Positions 9,709-18,919 of a stretch of DNA of 64,000 nt are shown piece by piece. The stretch is taken from assembly GCF_000169195.2 (NCBI RefSeq), contig NC_016023.1:930001-994000 (forward strand), written 5' to 3'. Positions within the stretch are counted from its first letter, which is position 1, and every line of letters begins with the position of its first letter. Made by a program: the position numbers and the translations under genes. The DNA comes from Heyndrickxia coagulans 36D1 (GTDB lineage: Bacteria; Bacillota; Bacilli; Bacillales; Bacillaceae_C). The notes beneath the pieces are model-generated. The model did not search any database. It saw only the letters and a list, made by a program, of their open reading frames with translations, and was not told where the DNA came from.

Positions 9709-10803
9709 TTAATTTTTTTCCAAGGTTTTATAAATAGAAAAATATGCAGGCTTTGGTTGATAATTTTTATTTAATATTAAGGGTTTATTATCTTCTGGTA
9801 ACCAAGAATACTTATCAACAACCCCCCACATTACAAATGCATTACAACTTTCATTTGATAAGCAGACATTTAATGTATTAGAATATATTTTCGCTTGTTT
9901 TCTAAGCGCTATTTTATTATTAAGTGTATTATTATTTATATTTTGTATCTTTACGTCAACTTCAGTAAATTCCACTCTAAAACCAGACTCCGAAAATCTC
10001 TTTATGTTTTCTGAAATACTTCTAAAATTGATTTTATCTTCTGTGGTTTTATGAAATTGAAATCCAATTCCATCGATTGGAACACCCTTTTCTTTTAACC
10101 TTTTTACTTCATTATAAATTTTTGTCGATTTTATATTAATACCTGCATAATTATAGTCATTGTAAAAAAGAAGGGCATTTGGATCGGCTTCATGAGCCCA
10201 CTTATATGCAAATTCTATATATTCAGGGCCAATATGCCTTAACCAAAAATTATTTTTTAATGAACCATCCTCATTAAATGCTTCATTTACAACATCCCAA
10301 GCATAAATTTTACCTCTATAATGACCTACCACTTTTTTTATATGGTCTCTTAATATTAACTTTAATTCTTCATTAGAGTAATTATTTTTGGTGACCCAAT
10401 TAGGTAAATGTTTATCCCATACAAGAGTATGTCCTCTTACCTTTATATCATTTTTTTTAGCAAATTGTATTATTTTATCTGAACGGTTAAAATTAAACTG
10501 ATTTTCACTCGGATGTACACTGGAAAATTTCAAATCATTTTCTATAGTTATAATATTAAACTCCTTCTTTATCATTTTTCTGTAAAGATTATCCTTATAA
10601 AAAGGCACTGAACTAACAGAAGCACCCAATAACATATTATTTTTCTTAGCTAAGTCACGAAGAGGTAAAGTTTTACCGTTTTCTTGTTTATTAACCTGTA
10701 TTCTAATAAATAGAATAGCAACAACAAGCATAAAGATTAAAATCAAAAATAGGAAAATGAATTTTCTACCTATTTTCTTTTTCAACATTTCTCCTCTATT
10801 CAT
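9709..10803 (-). CDS. GH10 endo-1,4-beta-xylanase-type glycoside hydrolase, membrane-anchored
   Basis: 364 residues with the GH10 TIM-barrel signatures: TLVWDKHLPNW, the acid/base Glu174 in WDVVNEAF, a substrate His in GFQFH, and the nucleophile Glu281 in EFTEVDV. An N-terminal hydrophobic segment (about residues 14-34) after KKKIGRK has no clear cleavage site, so it is likely a signal anchor that holds the enzyme on the outer membrane face. The gene lies inside the EPS cluster between the Wzy-like polymerase and ugd and shares the low GC of that block. By context it probably trims, releases or edits the home polysaccharide rather than digesting plant xylan; that is inference. The true substrate could differ from xylan. 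Confidence 0.9.
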   Translation of the reverse strand: MNRGEMLKKKIGRKFIFLFLILIFMLVVAILFIRIQVNKQENGKTLPLRDLAKKNNMLLGASVSSVPFYKDNLYRKMIKKEFNIITIENDLKFSSVHPSENQFNFNRSDKIIQFAKKNDIKVRGHTLVWDKHLPNWVTKNNYSNEELKLILRDHIKKVVGHYRGKIYAWDVVNEAFNEDGSLKNNFWLRHIGPEYIEFAYKWAHEADPNALLFYNDYNYAGINIKSTKIYNEVKRLKEKGVPIDGIGFQFHKTTEDKINFRSISENIKRFSESGFRVEFTEVDVKIQNINNNTLNNKIALRKQAKIYSNTLNVCLSNESCNAFVMWGVVDKYSWLPEDNKPLILNKNYQPKPAYFSIYKTLEKN

Positions 10804-10863
10804 ATTAGCACACCAATATTATAATTGCTTAGTTTTATAAGTACCCCTTAAAAATCGGAACCT

Positions 10864-12300
10864 TCACTCTAGATGTGTTTTTTCTAGCATAAACGACGAA
10901 ATTATGATTAAAATGCCTGTATAATTTAACCCTAAAGTAGCTTCTTGAAAAAAGGAAATTAAAAACACAGAAAAAATAATACCCGAAAATAAAATATAAT
11001 TGAAGTTTATTTTGTTACCTTGATATGCTTTGTTTAATAGTTTCTTTATAAACCCTATAAAAAAAATAAAATATAATAATAAACCAGGATAACCAAGTTG
11101 ATATATTAGTGATCCTATTAGACTCTCTGCTCCCATATCTGTTAAGTTCCAAGCTCTAATATTATGTGACATAGCATAATAAACTCCCCCTGAACCTATT
11201 CCGTTGCCTAGTGGGAAGTGTATTGAATTTATTAAAGGAGAAATAAAACCTGCAATATGAACACCAATACTTGAACGAAAACTTGAGCCCTCAATAAATA
11301 GAAATGCCAAAAAAATAAACGAAAGATAAATAAATAAAAATAGTTTAGGATTTAGTTTGAACTTGAATAAGAATATTAACCAAATGCTTACCAAAATAAG
11401 AATGCCTAAAGCTCCCTTACCAAATGTTAATATTAAACCCACAAATAGAAATAATCTTATAAATATTATATATTTCGACTTAAACAAAAACGAACAGCAA
11501 ATAGAAACCAATATAAAATAACTTAAATTTATTGCGTCAAAGAAAAATGAAAACATGCGGTATAAATAGTAAGGTCCTAGGGAAGTTCGAAAATCAGGAT
11601 AATCAGTATAAGCTGTGCCTTTTGCCTCCATAATGAAACCTATATTAAACCAATCTTTCCAAATATATAAATCATTATTTAGTATCAAGAAAAAAAAACC
11701 AACAGCAACTGCAAAGAATCCCATTAGGAGAACTAACCTTATGAAACTTTTTATTTTATAGTCATTACCTTTTATCGCCAAATACAAATAACGCCCTAAA
11801 AAATAAGAAACAAATAAAATTAAGAACTGTCTGGAATAATATAATTTATTTTCAACATTAATATCTGAAAAAAAGTAGCTCACAATTACCCACAACAAAA
11901 GTGGGAAAATTATTTTTTCATATTTATAAAGTTTGATTTTATATTTTAAAAATAAAAGGCCCAAAATTATTACTGCATAAATTTCTTTATATATCATAAG
12001 AAGCTTAATATTATATCCACTCGTTTGTACATTAAAAATGCTCATTCCAATACCTGCTAATATATTTTGAAAAGCAATTAAGAAAACTAAATGATAAAAC
12101 AAATAAATTGGAGCATTATAATTTATAAATAAATAGGATATAAATAAGGAATAGATAACGAGAAAAGAAAAAGGTATTAATACATTACTTAAATTGGCTA
12201 TTAATAAATATAACAAAACATGAGGCATTAATAAAATTAATAAATACAATACTAATAGCCTATCATATCGAACGTAATTGGAGTTTGTAATAAACTGCAT
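10864..12300 (-). CDS. EPS polymerase/O-antigen ligase-like membrane protein (Wzy type)
   Basis: 478 residues, almost entirely hydrophobic with about a dozen predicted membrane segments and a larger extracytoplasmic loop in the second half (around FRSSIGVHIAGFIS and FPLGNGIGSGG). The loop with G-x-G near NGIGSG and the neighbouring flippase gene fit a Wzy polymerase or O-antigen-ligase fold, which joins repeat units outside the membrane. Sequence similarity within this family is weak, so the call rests on topology and context. It follows wzx by 33 bp and precedes the xylanase by 60 bp, all on the minus strand, with a very AT-rich codon usage unlike genes outside the cluster. Confidence 0.75.
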   Translation of the reverse strand: MQFITNSNYVRYDRLLVLYLLILLMPHVLLYLLIANLSNVLIPFSFLVIYSLFISYLFINYNAPIYLFYHLVFLIAFQNILAGIGMSIFNVQTSGYNIKLLMIYKEIYAVIILGLLFLKYKIKLYKYEKIIFPLLLWVIVSYFFSDINVENKLYYSRQFLILFVSYFLGRYLYLAIKGNDYKIKSFIRLVLLMGFFAVAVGFFFLILNNDLYIWKDWFNIGFIMEAKGTAYTDYPDFRTSLGPYYLYRMFSFFFDAINLSYFILVSICCSFLFKSKYIIFIRLFLFVGLILTFGKGALGILILVSIWLIFLFKFKLNPKLFLFIYLSFIFLAFLFIEGSSFRSSIGVHIAGFISPLINSIHFPLGNGIGSGGVYYAMSHNIRAWNLTDMGAESLIGSLIYQLGYPGLLLYFIFFIGFIKKLLNKAYQGNKINFNYILFSGIIFSVFLISFFQEATLGLNYTGILIIISSFMLEKTHLE

Positions 12301-12333
12301 TTTGCTTCTCCTTTTTTTATTAAATATCTTTTC

Positions 12334-13737
12334 TCATTTTTTATTTAATTTCAGTAAAAGTTTACTTACTATAACTAAAACTTCATTTTTATTTAATATA
12401 ATCAGCATTGCAAATAACAATAGCTCAAGAAATATTTCAAAGGGTATACCCAAATAGAGTACTGTAATTTGGCAAGCTAAAATTACAAAAGAAGAAATCA
12501 TTTTTCTATAATTTAATTTAATATCAACAAATTGTCTTGTGTCTATAATCCTGACAACCCAAATAATAAAGAAGCTTAGCATAGTAGATAATGAAGCTCC
12601 ATTTATTCCTATCCACGGTATAAAAATGAAGTTACAAATAATATTTACAGTTGCACCCAATATAGATGTTTTAAATACCCCTCTTGTTTTTTTGGAAGCT
12701 ATGTAATTAGTTCCCAGAAAGCTGGAATAACATGAAAACACTACGCCTATTAATAGCAATGGGATATACTTCCAAGAGGTATAAAAATTGCTGGCTACTA
12801 ATAATTTTAATAACAATTTTAAAAACACCAATAATAAAGAAGTAGATATGATTAAAAATATTGAGTAGTATTTAAAAACATTTGAATAAAATTTTGAACG
12901 CTCTTTAGAGTTAGCTTCTTCTATTGCAGACATTTGCCACGCTTGGAAAAAAATTGAATTTAATACATTAAGTATACTTGGAATTTTATTAGCTACTGCA
13001 TAAAGTCCATTTGCACTTAGTCCCAAATAAAATGTAACAATATATCTATCTGATAATCCCATTATCCACCACATTAACGCATTTGGTATCAGAGGGGTAC
13101 TGTACAATAAAAGTTCCTTTGTTAGTTTTAAATTCATTTTACTTAATGAAATATATTTTGAAATCTTTGCACATATAAATATCACAGTTATACATAACAC
13201 ATTTGAAACTATAAATGATAAAAGATATCCTTTAATACCAAGACTTAAATTTACTAAGAAGATTAAATTAGAGATTAATAGTATAATTGAATTTAAAATA
13301 CCGACGAAAGAATATAGCTTCACCAAACCAATTGCTCTAATAAACTGGTTAAATGTTGTATAAAATAATTGAAGTAATAAAATAATATAAAAATAACCCA
13401 TTAAACCATCAAAAGGAAGAACCATTGAGAAAACCGGGTAAATTATAAAAGAACACAAAAAGCCACAACATATTACTACCAGTGAATTTGTTAATACCTC
13501 TTCTTTGTCATAGTTTCTATCCATACAAAATCTTAATACAGAATCAAATATACTTAGAGAAAAAATTGGTAAAATAAAATTCAATGTTGACGTCAATAAA
13601 TCTACTAAGCCAAAATCGTTTTTTGAAAGATAATAAGTATATATTGGCACAAGAAAAAAAACGATTAATTTATTACCAAGATTACCAATAGCGAATATTA
13701 TTGAGTTGTTTATTAGTTTATTATAACTATTCTTCAT
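12334..13737 (-). CDS. Oligosaccharide flippase (Wzx, MOP superfamily)
   Basis: 467 residues with 12-14 hydrophobic segments. The N-terminus (SIIFAIGNLGNKLIVFFLVP) and the LIPNALMWWIMGLSDRYIV block near residue 220 are typical of polysaccharide biosynthesis flippases, which move lipid-linked repeat units across the membrane. The gene begins one base after the stop of the upstream glycosyltransferase component, consistent with one transcript. Strongly AT-rich. Together with the Wzy-like protein and the YwqC/YwqD chain-length pair it defines a Wzx/Wzy-dependent pathway. Confidence 0.88.
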   Translation of the reverse strand: MKNSYNKLINNSIIFAIGNLGNKLIVFFLVPIYTYYLSKNDFGLVDLLTSTLNFILPIFSLSIFDSVLRFCMDRNYDKEEVLTNSLVVICCGFLCSFIIYPVFSMVLPFDGLMGYFYIILLLQLFYTTFNQFIRAIGLVKLYSFVGILNSIILLISNLIFLVNLSLGIKGYLLSFIVSNVLCITVIFICAKISKYISLSKMNLKLTKELLLYSTPLIPNALMWWIMGLSDRYIVTFYLGLSANGLYAVANKIPSILNVLNSIFFQAWQMSAIEEANSKERSKFYSNVFKYYSIFLIISTSLLLVFLKLLLKLLVASNFYTSWKYIPLLLIGVVFSCYSSFLGTNYIASKKTRGVFKTSILGATVNIICNFIFIPWIGINGASLSTMLSFFIIWVVRIIDTRQFVDIKLNYRKMISSFVILACQITVLYLGIPFEIFLELLLFAMLIILNKNEVLVIVSKLLLKLNKK

Positions 13738-14220
13738 CTACTTCTCCTGGTTGATAAACTTTTTAATATCATTAATCAATAAAGTAGGTTCAGAAAAGTA
13801 CTGTTCCTTTTTAAAGTTTTTTGATTCATTAATTTTATCGAACAAATGTTCTATTTCCCATGACACAGTAATATAATTTTTTGACTCAAATACTTTACAA
13901 ATTTCAATTTGATGATCATCAATATGTTCGTTGAATTCTTTTAATCTTGGAACTGTTACTACTGGCTTGTCTAGTTTGAGGCCTTGTATTATACTACTAG
14001 TTCCTCCATGAGTTATTAACAAGTCACATTTCTGCATTAAACGACTTATTTTTTCTTGACTAATCATTTTATATGATTGGAAATTTTGTGGTATATAATC
14101 ACTATATCCTATCTGCGCTATTATTTTGTCCTTAATATAATTATTTTCAACAAGTCGATCTAACTCTTTAAATAAACGATTAAATTGAAATCGTTGAGTA
14201 CCTACTGTTACAAAAATCAA
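13738..14220 (-). CDS. Glycosyltransferase catalytic subunit, Alg13/PssE-like
   Basis: 160 residues matching the C-terminal (UDP-sugar-binding) half of GT28 enzymes: IFVTVGTQRFQFNRL at the start and ITHGGTSSIIQGLKLDKP near residue 95, then the PRLKEFNEHIDDHQ block. In bacteria this half is encoded apart from its membrane-anchoring Alg14/PssD-like partner, here the gene immediately upstream with which it overlaps by four bases (ATGA). The pair transfers a sugar onto the lipid-linked acceptor on the cytoplasmic side. The donor cannot be deduced. Confidence 0.9.
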   Translation of the reverse strand: MIFVTVGTQRFQFNRLFKELDRLVENNYIKDKIIAQIGYSDYIPQNFQSYKMISQEKISRLMQKCDLLITHGGTSSIIQGLKLDKPVVTVPRLKEFNEHIDDHQIEICKVFESKNYITVSWEIEHLFDKINESKNFKKEQYFSEPTLLINDIKKFINQEK

Positions 14221-14690
14221 TATAGTCTCCCCTTAAACTCTGCTTTTTTATGATAATAGTTTAAAAGCTCCTCCCACTGAACATAAAACTTATCTGCAAA
14301 GTAATACAATATTTTCCCAGTTAATGTTGGAGAGGAAATTTTTGCGAAACTCTCAATATATATAAGTTTACTTCCTAATAATTTACCTAAAATACAAAAA
14401 GGAATTACTGCTCCTGCACCTGTTGAAATAATAAAACGTGGACGTAGTTTTAATAAATAGAAAAAAGACAATATAACATTTACAAGAAATATTATAGGAA
14501 AGAACATATTACTCCTTTCCTGCTGTTTTAAATAGAATATTTTATAATTTTGATTTCTGAATTTTGTAGTTTCGTTTTTCTCAGTTATTAGTGCAATTTG
14601 TTCATTTTTAAAATCCTTCATTAATACTTTTAATTGAGCTAAATGTCCACCTGTAGAACTGATAAAACATATATCTACCATCTGTTTCAT
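14217..14690 (-). CDS. Glycosyltransferase membrane subunit, Alg14/PssD-like
   Basis: 157 residues. FISSTGGHLAQLKVL at the N-terminus is the glycine-rich motif of Alg14/PssD proteins; a membrane segment follows in the middle (about residues 60-80) and SKLIYIESFAKISSPTLTGK is a conserved block of the family. It recruits the Alg13-like catalytic subunit to the membrane. A second ATG three codons in is an alternative start. It begins five bases after the pyruvyl transferase gene and overlaps the next gene, so it is firmly inside the EPS operon. Confidence 0.88.
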   Translation of the reverse strand: MKQMVDICFISSTGGHLAQLKVLMKDFKNEQIALITEKNETTKFRNQNYKIFYLKQQERSNMFFPIIFLVNVILSFFYLLKLRPRFIISTGAGAVIPFCILGKLLGSKLIYIESFAKISSPTLTGKILYYFADKFYVQWEELLNYYHKKAEFKGRLY

Positions 14691-14695
14691 CTCAC

Positions 14696-15892
14696 TTAAT
14701 ACAAGTTATTTATATATTTGGATGGTTCTTGTGCTTTAATTATTATTTTAGGTATTATTAGATTTAGTTTATTTATAATTGAAGTTTTATTTTTAATACA
14801 CAAATCAACCTTTTCTATTAAAGAATCAGGTGTTATTTCATTTATATCAATTACATACTCATATAACTCCAACATTTTCATAATACCTTTTGTTTTATGT
14901 TCATAGTTAATTGCGACTGTTGGGATTTTATTTGATAAAGAGAAAATATTTGAATGCATCCTAGTTCCTATAAATAAATCCATTTTAGAATACAAATATT
15001 TTATCTCTCTAGGATGAAAGTCATAGTCTAAAAGAATAAGGTTTTTTGAACCACAGAGCATCTTTATTTCATTACTTATTATTCTATCATCATTAAAACT
15101 ATTTGGTCCTAGAACTTGTGGAATCAATAATATACTTGCATTATATTGTTCTTCAAGGTACTTTATGGTTTCTACAATACTGCATATATAATTTTTCCTG
15201 TGCTCTTTCTTGTTTGTTACTTCTGGAAAATCCCAATCTCTAACGGTAACACCAATAAGTGGGCCTATACTTTTAACATTTAGATTAGCTAAAGTATTAT
15301 CTACAAAATCGCTTTTTTTCATGTCCATACTAAACGCTGAATCTGGAACAATAGCTACAGATTTGTTGGAAACACCTATTTTTTCTAACCATTTCAACGA
15401 GATATCTTCTCTTACAAAAATTTTTGTTACTTTATTTAATACCTTCTTTGTCAGTTTCTGCATTAAATTATTATAAAACGGACCAATAGATTGTGCATAT
15501 ATTATTACTGGTTTGTTATAATCGATAGCTAACTTTATTTGAAAAAGATGTTGTAAAAGAGCGTAGCTAAATCTATGGCATAAAAGATATCCACCGCCAC
15601 AACTTAATACTACATCAGCCCATTTATAATCATTATCTCTATGGTAATTTTTTATATTTAAATAAAATAATAATTTTAAGGTATATAGTATTTTATAGAA
15701 AGATTTTTTTGTGTAGAAAGAAGTTTTAAGCACTTCTTCTCCATAAATATTAGCATCTAACTCCGGAAATCTACTTTTTATTTTTATTTTACAATCTGGA
15801 AATTCTTTTTTTAAAGAATCAATCATAGATAAAACTATTCCAGCATCTCCTTTATTCTTTGAAGAGTGAGCGTTTATGATTAATATATTCAT
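14696..15892 (-). CDS. Polysaccharide pyruvyl transferase family protein
   Basis: About 398 residues, related to CsaB and EpsO/EpsI-type enzymes that add ketal-linked pyruvate from phosphoenolpyruvate to polysaccharide sugars, giving negative charge. Seen: NAHSSKNKGDAGIVLSMI at the N-terminus, the SCGGGYLL turn near residue 95, IYAQSIGPF, and FIGTRMHSNIFSLSNKIP near residue 310. I chose the ATG at 15892 because GAGAGG lies seven bases upstream and the longer frame would overlap the preceding gene. Part of the AT-rich block. Substrate sugar unknown. Confidence 0.88.
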   Translation of the reverse strand: MNILIINAHSSKNKGDAGIVLSMIDSLKKEFPDCKIKIKSRFPELDANIYGEEVLKTSFYTKKSFYKILYTLKLLFYLNIKNYHRDNDYKWADVVLSCGGGYLLCHRFSYALLQHLFQIKLAIDYNKPVIIYAQSIGPFYNNLMQKLTKKVLNKVTKIFVREDISLKWLEKIGVSNKSVAIVPDSAFSMDMKKSDFVDNTLANLNVKSIGPLIGVTVRDWDFPEVTNKKEHRKNYICSIVETIKYLEEQYNASILLIPQVLGPNSFNDDRIISNEIKMLCGSKNLILLDYDFHPREIKYLYSKMDLFIGTRMHSNIFSLSNKIPTVAINYEHKTKGIMKMLELYEYVIDINEITPDSLIEKVDLCIKNKTSIINKLNLIIPKIIIKAQEPSKYINNLY

Positions 15893-15908
15893 AATTAAAC
15901 CTCTCTGT

Positions 15909-16976
15909 TTATTTTCTGGATAATGTTTCCTCAATTAGTTTAATTAAACTGCTTACTTCATTTTCTAAATTATATTTTTCTTTAACTTTTTTAATGTTTT
16001 CTATCCCAATCTTCTTTCTTAATGAATGATCCTTTATTAATTTTTCTAAACAATTGGCTAAAGACTCCACTTCACCCGGGTGTACTAAGTAGCCGTTTTC
16101 AGGTACAGTTACTACCTCGGGAATTCCTCCCACATAAGTACTTACTATTGATAACCCATAATTCATTGCTTCTAAAATTGCCATGGGTAACCCCTCATTA
16201 TATGAGGGTAATACCAGTATGTCAGCTTTAGAAAGTAACTCTATCTTTTTTTCTTTCCCTATCCAACCAAGAAATTCCGTATTATTTTTCACACCTAAAG
16301 TATCAGCATACTTTTTTACCTGCTCTACCTCTCCATCTCCTGCCAATATAAAGTTTGAGTAAACACCTTTAGTTTTTAAAATTGATATAGCTTTAATTAA
16401 ATCATATGTTCCTTTTCTCTCTCCTAACCTACCTAAAAATAAGCAGATAGGGTCATCGTTACATTTATTATATTTATAATCAATAAAATTAACCCCATTA
16501 TATATTATTTCTATTTTTTCTTTTGGAACAATATTTGAAAAGAATTTTTTCCAGTAATCTGATAACACAATAACTTTTTCACAAATTTTTAAAATATAAG
16601 TAGAAAATTTCCTTTGAAAATAATTTAACTCATTGTAAAAAACTTCAAATTTCGACCCGTGCACATGCATAAAAACAGGAACTCTAAAAAGATTTGCAAT
16701 AAGAATAATCAAAGCTTTTCGATAAAAACTACCTTTGTATGATACATGCACATAAATTAAATCGGGTTTATTAAATAAGACATTTGCTAAAAATTTTATT
16801 AATGATTTTAAATAAAAAATCACTTGATTAATTCTATTGGAATTGATGTAAGTCGCTAAATGTTGGAGTTCATAATAATTGTTAAGTTTTGAATTTAGCA
16901 GATTATTGATTACAGTTACAATTCCTCCTTTATCTTTTAAAGAAGAACCTACTATTAAGACCTTTTTCTTTCCCAT
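15909..16976 (-). CDS. GT4 family glycosyltransferase
   Basis: 355 residues with a two-domain GT-B fold. The acceptor side starts VLIVGSSLKDKGGIVTVI; the donor-binding C-terminal half shows CLFLGRLGERKGTYDLI and the EGLPMAILEAM E-x7-E motif near residue 260, followed by YVGGIPEVV. This is the common retaining family that builds EPS repeat units from nucleotide sugars. It follows the sugar transferase by 32 bp and precedes the pyruvyl transferase. Donor and acceptor cannot be read from sequence alone. Confidence 0.92.
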   Translation of the reverse strand: MGKKKVLIVGSSLKDKGGIVTVINNLLNSKLNNYYELQHLATYINSNRINQVIFYLKSLIKFLANVLFNKPDLIYVHVSYKGSFYRKALIILIANLFRVPVFMHVHGSKFEVFYNELNYFQRKFSTYILKICEKVIVLSDYWKKFFSNIVPKEKIEIIYNGVNFIDYKYNKCNDDPICLFLGRLGERKGTYDLIKAISILKTKGVYSNFILAGDGEVEQVKKYADTLGVKNNTEFLGWIGKEKKIELLSKADILVLPSYNEGLPMAILEAMNYGLSIVSTYVGGIPEVVTVPENGYLVHPGEVESLANCLEKLIKDHSLRKKIGIENIKKVKEKYNLENEVSSLIKLIEETLSRK

Positions 16977-17008
16977 TTTTTTCTCCTTTATAAAGGCAAG
17001 CCTAAAAT

Positions 17009-17692
17009 TTAATAAGCATCATTAGGTTTAAAAATTATTTTTATCGTTTTAAAAATTATTTTAAGATCAAAAAGTATTGTTCTAGTTTTTATGTAAACTA
17101 GATCTAGTTCAACCATTTCTTTGAATTTAAGGCTGTTTCTCCCACTCACTTGCCATAGCCCCGTGCAGCCCGGCTTTACTAGTAATCGCTGTTTGTCATA
17201 CTCTGTATACTCTACTACTTCTCGCGGTAAAGGAGGCCTTGGGCCAACCAAACTCATATCACCCCTAAATACGTTCCATAATTGAGGCAACTCATCTATA
17301 CTTGTCTTACGAATCAATTTACCTACTTTTGTTATTCTTGGATCTTCTTTTAATTTGAACATTGCGCCATCTATTTCATTAAATTTCAGAAGTTCTTTTA
17401 AATGCTCTTCCGCATCTGAAACCATGGATCGAAACTTATACATGTAAAACTTTTTACCATTTTTGCCGACTCTTATCTGCTTAAAAAAAACAGTACCTTT
17501 TGGATCATCAATTTTTATAAGAATGGCCACAATAAGAAATAGCCAAGACAAACATATAAGTCCACAGACAGCTCCGATTATATCCATCAAGCGTTTAACT
17601 ACGGTGTAAGTTTTTTTTTCATGGATTATAATTACTTTTCTAGAAGAAGAAGATTTTACAAGCGAACTGGAAGCATAACCTGATTCAGCCAT
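17009..17692 (-). CDS. Undecaprenyl-phosphate sugar phosphotransferase (initiating transferase)
   Basis: 227 residues of the bacterial sugar transferase family (EpsL/WcaJ/TuaA-like). A single membrane hairpin (about residues 35-57) is followed by GTVFFKQIRVGKNGKKF, the YKFRSM block, KTSIDELPQLWNVFRGDMSLVGPRPPLP and KPGCTGLWQVSGRN, all hallmarks of the catalytic domain. It loads the first sugar-1-phosphate onto the lipid carrier and so starts the repeat unit. It is the short monotopic form without the N-terminal four-helix domain. It lies 11 bp after galU. Confidence 0.94.
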   Translation of the reverse strand: MAESGYASSSLVKSSSSRKVIIIHEKKTYTVVKRLMDIIGAVCGLICLSWLFLIVAILIKIDDPKGTVFFKQIRVGKNGKKFYMYKFRSMVSDAEEHLKELLKFNEIDGAMFKLKEDPRITKVGKLIRKTSIDELPQLWNVFRGDMSLVGPRPPLPREVVEYTEYDKQRLLVKPGCTGLWQVSGRNSLKFKEMVELDLVYIKTRTILFDLKIIFKTIKIIFKPNDAY

Positions 17693-17703
17693 ATTAACTC
17701 CCC

Positions 17704-18600
17704 CTAATTTACTTCAATAACATTAGCATTTGCTTTTTCTACAATCCTTTTCATAACTTTTAATAAATCCCGACTAATTGTTTCATCTTTCAAGGCCATC
17801 TCGATTTGAGATTGAATAAACCCAAGCTTTTCCCCAACATCATACCTTTTGCCCTCAAAGCGATAAGCAAATACCCGTTGAATTTGATTTAATTGTTGAA
17901 TCGCATCAGTCAGTTGAATCTCCCCGCCAGCACCTTTTTCTTGCCTATCCAAAAACATAAATATCTCTGGAGTCAGCAGGTACCGGCCAATAATGGCAAG
18001 ATTAGAAGGTGCCGTCCCCTGTTCTGGTTTCTCAACAAACTTTTCTACTTGATAACTACGTCCATTTTGTGATGCAGGGGCAATGATCCCATAACGGTAG
18101 GTTTCTTCTTCTGGCACTTCCTGCACACCGATAATCGAGGAATGTGTGAGTTCATATTGATCAATGAGTTGTTTTAAACATGGCGGGTCATTCTGCACGA
18201 TATCATCACCAAGCAGAACAGCAAATGGCTCGTCCCCAATAAAATTACGTGCACACCAAACAGCATGTCCCAAACCAAGAGGCTCTTTCTGTCGGATATA
18301 GTGGATATTGGCTAAATTGGAAGAATAGCGGACTTTATCTAAGAGGTCGAACTTCCCTTTTTCAGCAAGGTTTTGTTCGAGTTCCCAAGCGTTGTCGAAA
18401 TGGTCTTCAATTGCGCGTTTTCCTTTTCCGGTTACAATGATGATGTCTTCGATGCCGGATTCAACGGCTTCTTCGACTATGTATTGGATCGTAGGCTTGT
18501 CCACAATTGGCAACATTTCTTTCGGCATCGCTTTTGTTGCAGGCAAAAACCGTGTTCCGAGGCCTGCAGCCGGGATAATTGCCTTTCTCACTTTTTTCAC
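17704..18600 (-). CDS. galU: UTP-glucose-1-phosphate uridylyltransferase
   Basis: 298 residues; makes UDP-glucose from UTP and glucose-1-phosphate, feeding ugd at the other end of the cluster. Seen: [21 protein letters not shown] (nucleotide loop), [20 protein letters not shown], and [11 protein letters not shown]. The start is a GTG with GGAGG upstream. Codon usage is like the genome bulk, not like the AT-rich genes that follow it, so it marks the conserved left flank of the variable block. Confidence 0.96.
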   Translation of the reverse strand: MKKVRKAIIPAAGLGTRFLPATKAMPKEMLPIVDKPTIQYIVEEAVESGIEDIIIVTGKGKRAIEDHFDNAWELEQNLAEKGKFDLLDKVRYSSNLANIHYIRQKEPLGLGHAVWCARNFIGDEPFAVLLGDDIVQNDPPCLKQLIDQYELTHSSIIGVQEVPEEETYRYGIIAPASQNGRSYQVEKFVEKPEQGTAPSNLAIIGRYLLTPEIFMFLDRQEKGAGGEIQLTDAIQQLNQIQRVFAYRFEGKRYDVGEKLGFIQSQIEMALKDETISRDLLKVMKRIVEKANANVIEVN

Positions 18601-18678
18601 GTAAATTCCTCCTTATTCTAATTGATTTTTAAGATTTGCGCAGTACGATAAAAACAATCGATGTTTGTTCTTCCAGCA

Positions 18679-18814
18679 TTCGGGTATAAAAATAAATGAT
18701 CGGGCATCTAACCCGCCCTCACACCACACTCTTGACGACAGGCGTCTAAGGTGCACACACACCCACAGCATGGCCGAGTGCCTCGCACGATAACGGATGA
18801 GAGACATACCCGAA
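18679..18814 (-). other. Gene-free 318-bp gap with a candidate structured element
   Basis: Between galU and the tyrosine phosphatase (18601-18919) there is no convincing ORF. TTCGGGTAT at 18679-18687 and ATACCCGAA at 18806-18814 are perfect inverted repeats closing a 136-bp segment with little low-complexity sequence. This could be a folded leader or small RNA, or a small mobile-element relic. No T-run follows on either strand. Function unknown. Confidence 0.3.
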
Positions 18815-18919
18815 AATAGCTGTTCCAAAATCAAGCAACGCTGGATAAAACTGTTTCCCAAAAACAGCGGAGCAGCCCCCATAGCTTCATTCATATACCC
18901 GGAATACCAAAAAAGCCGA

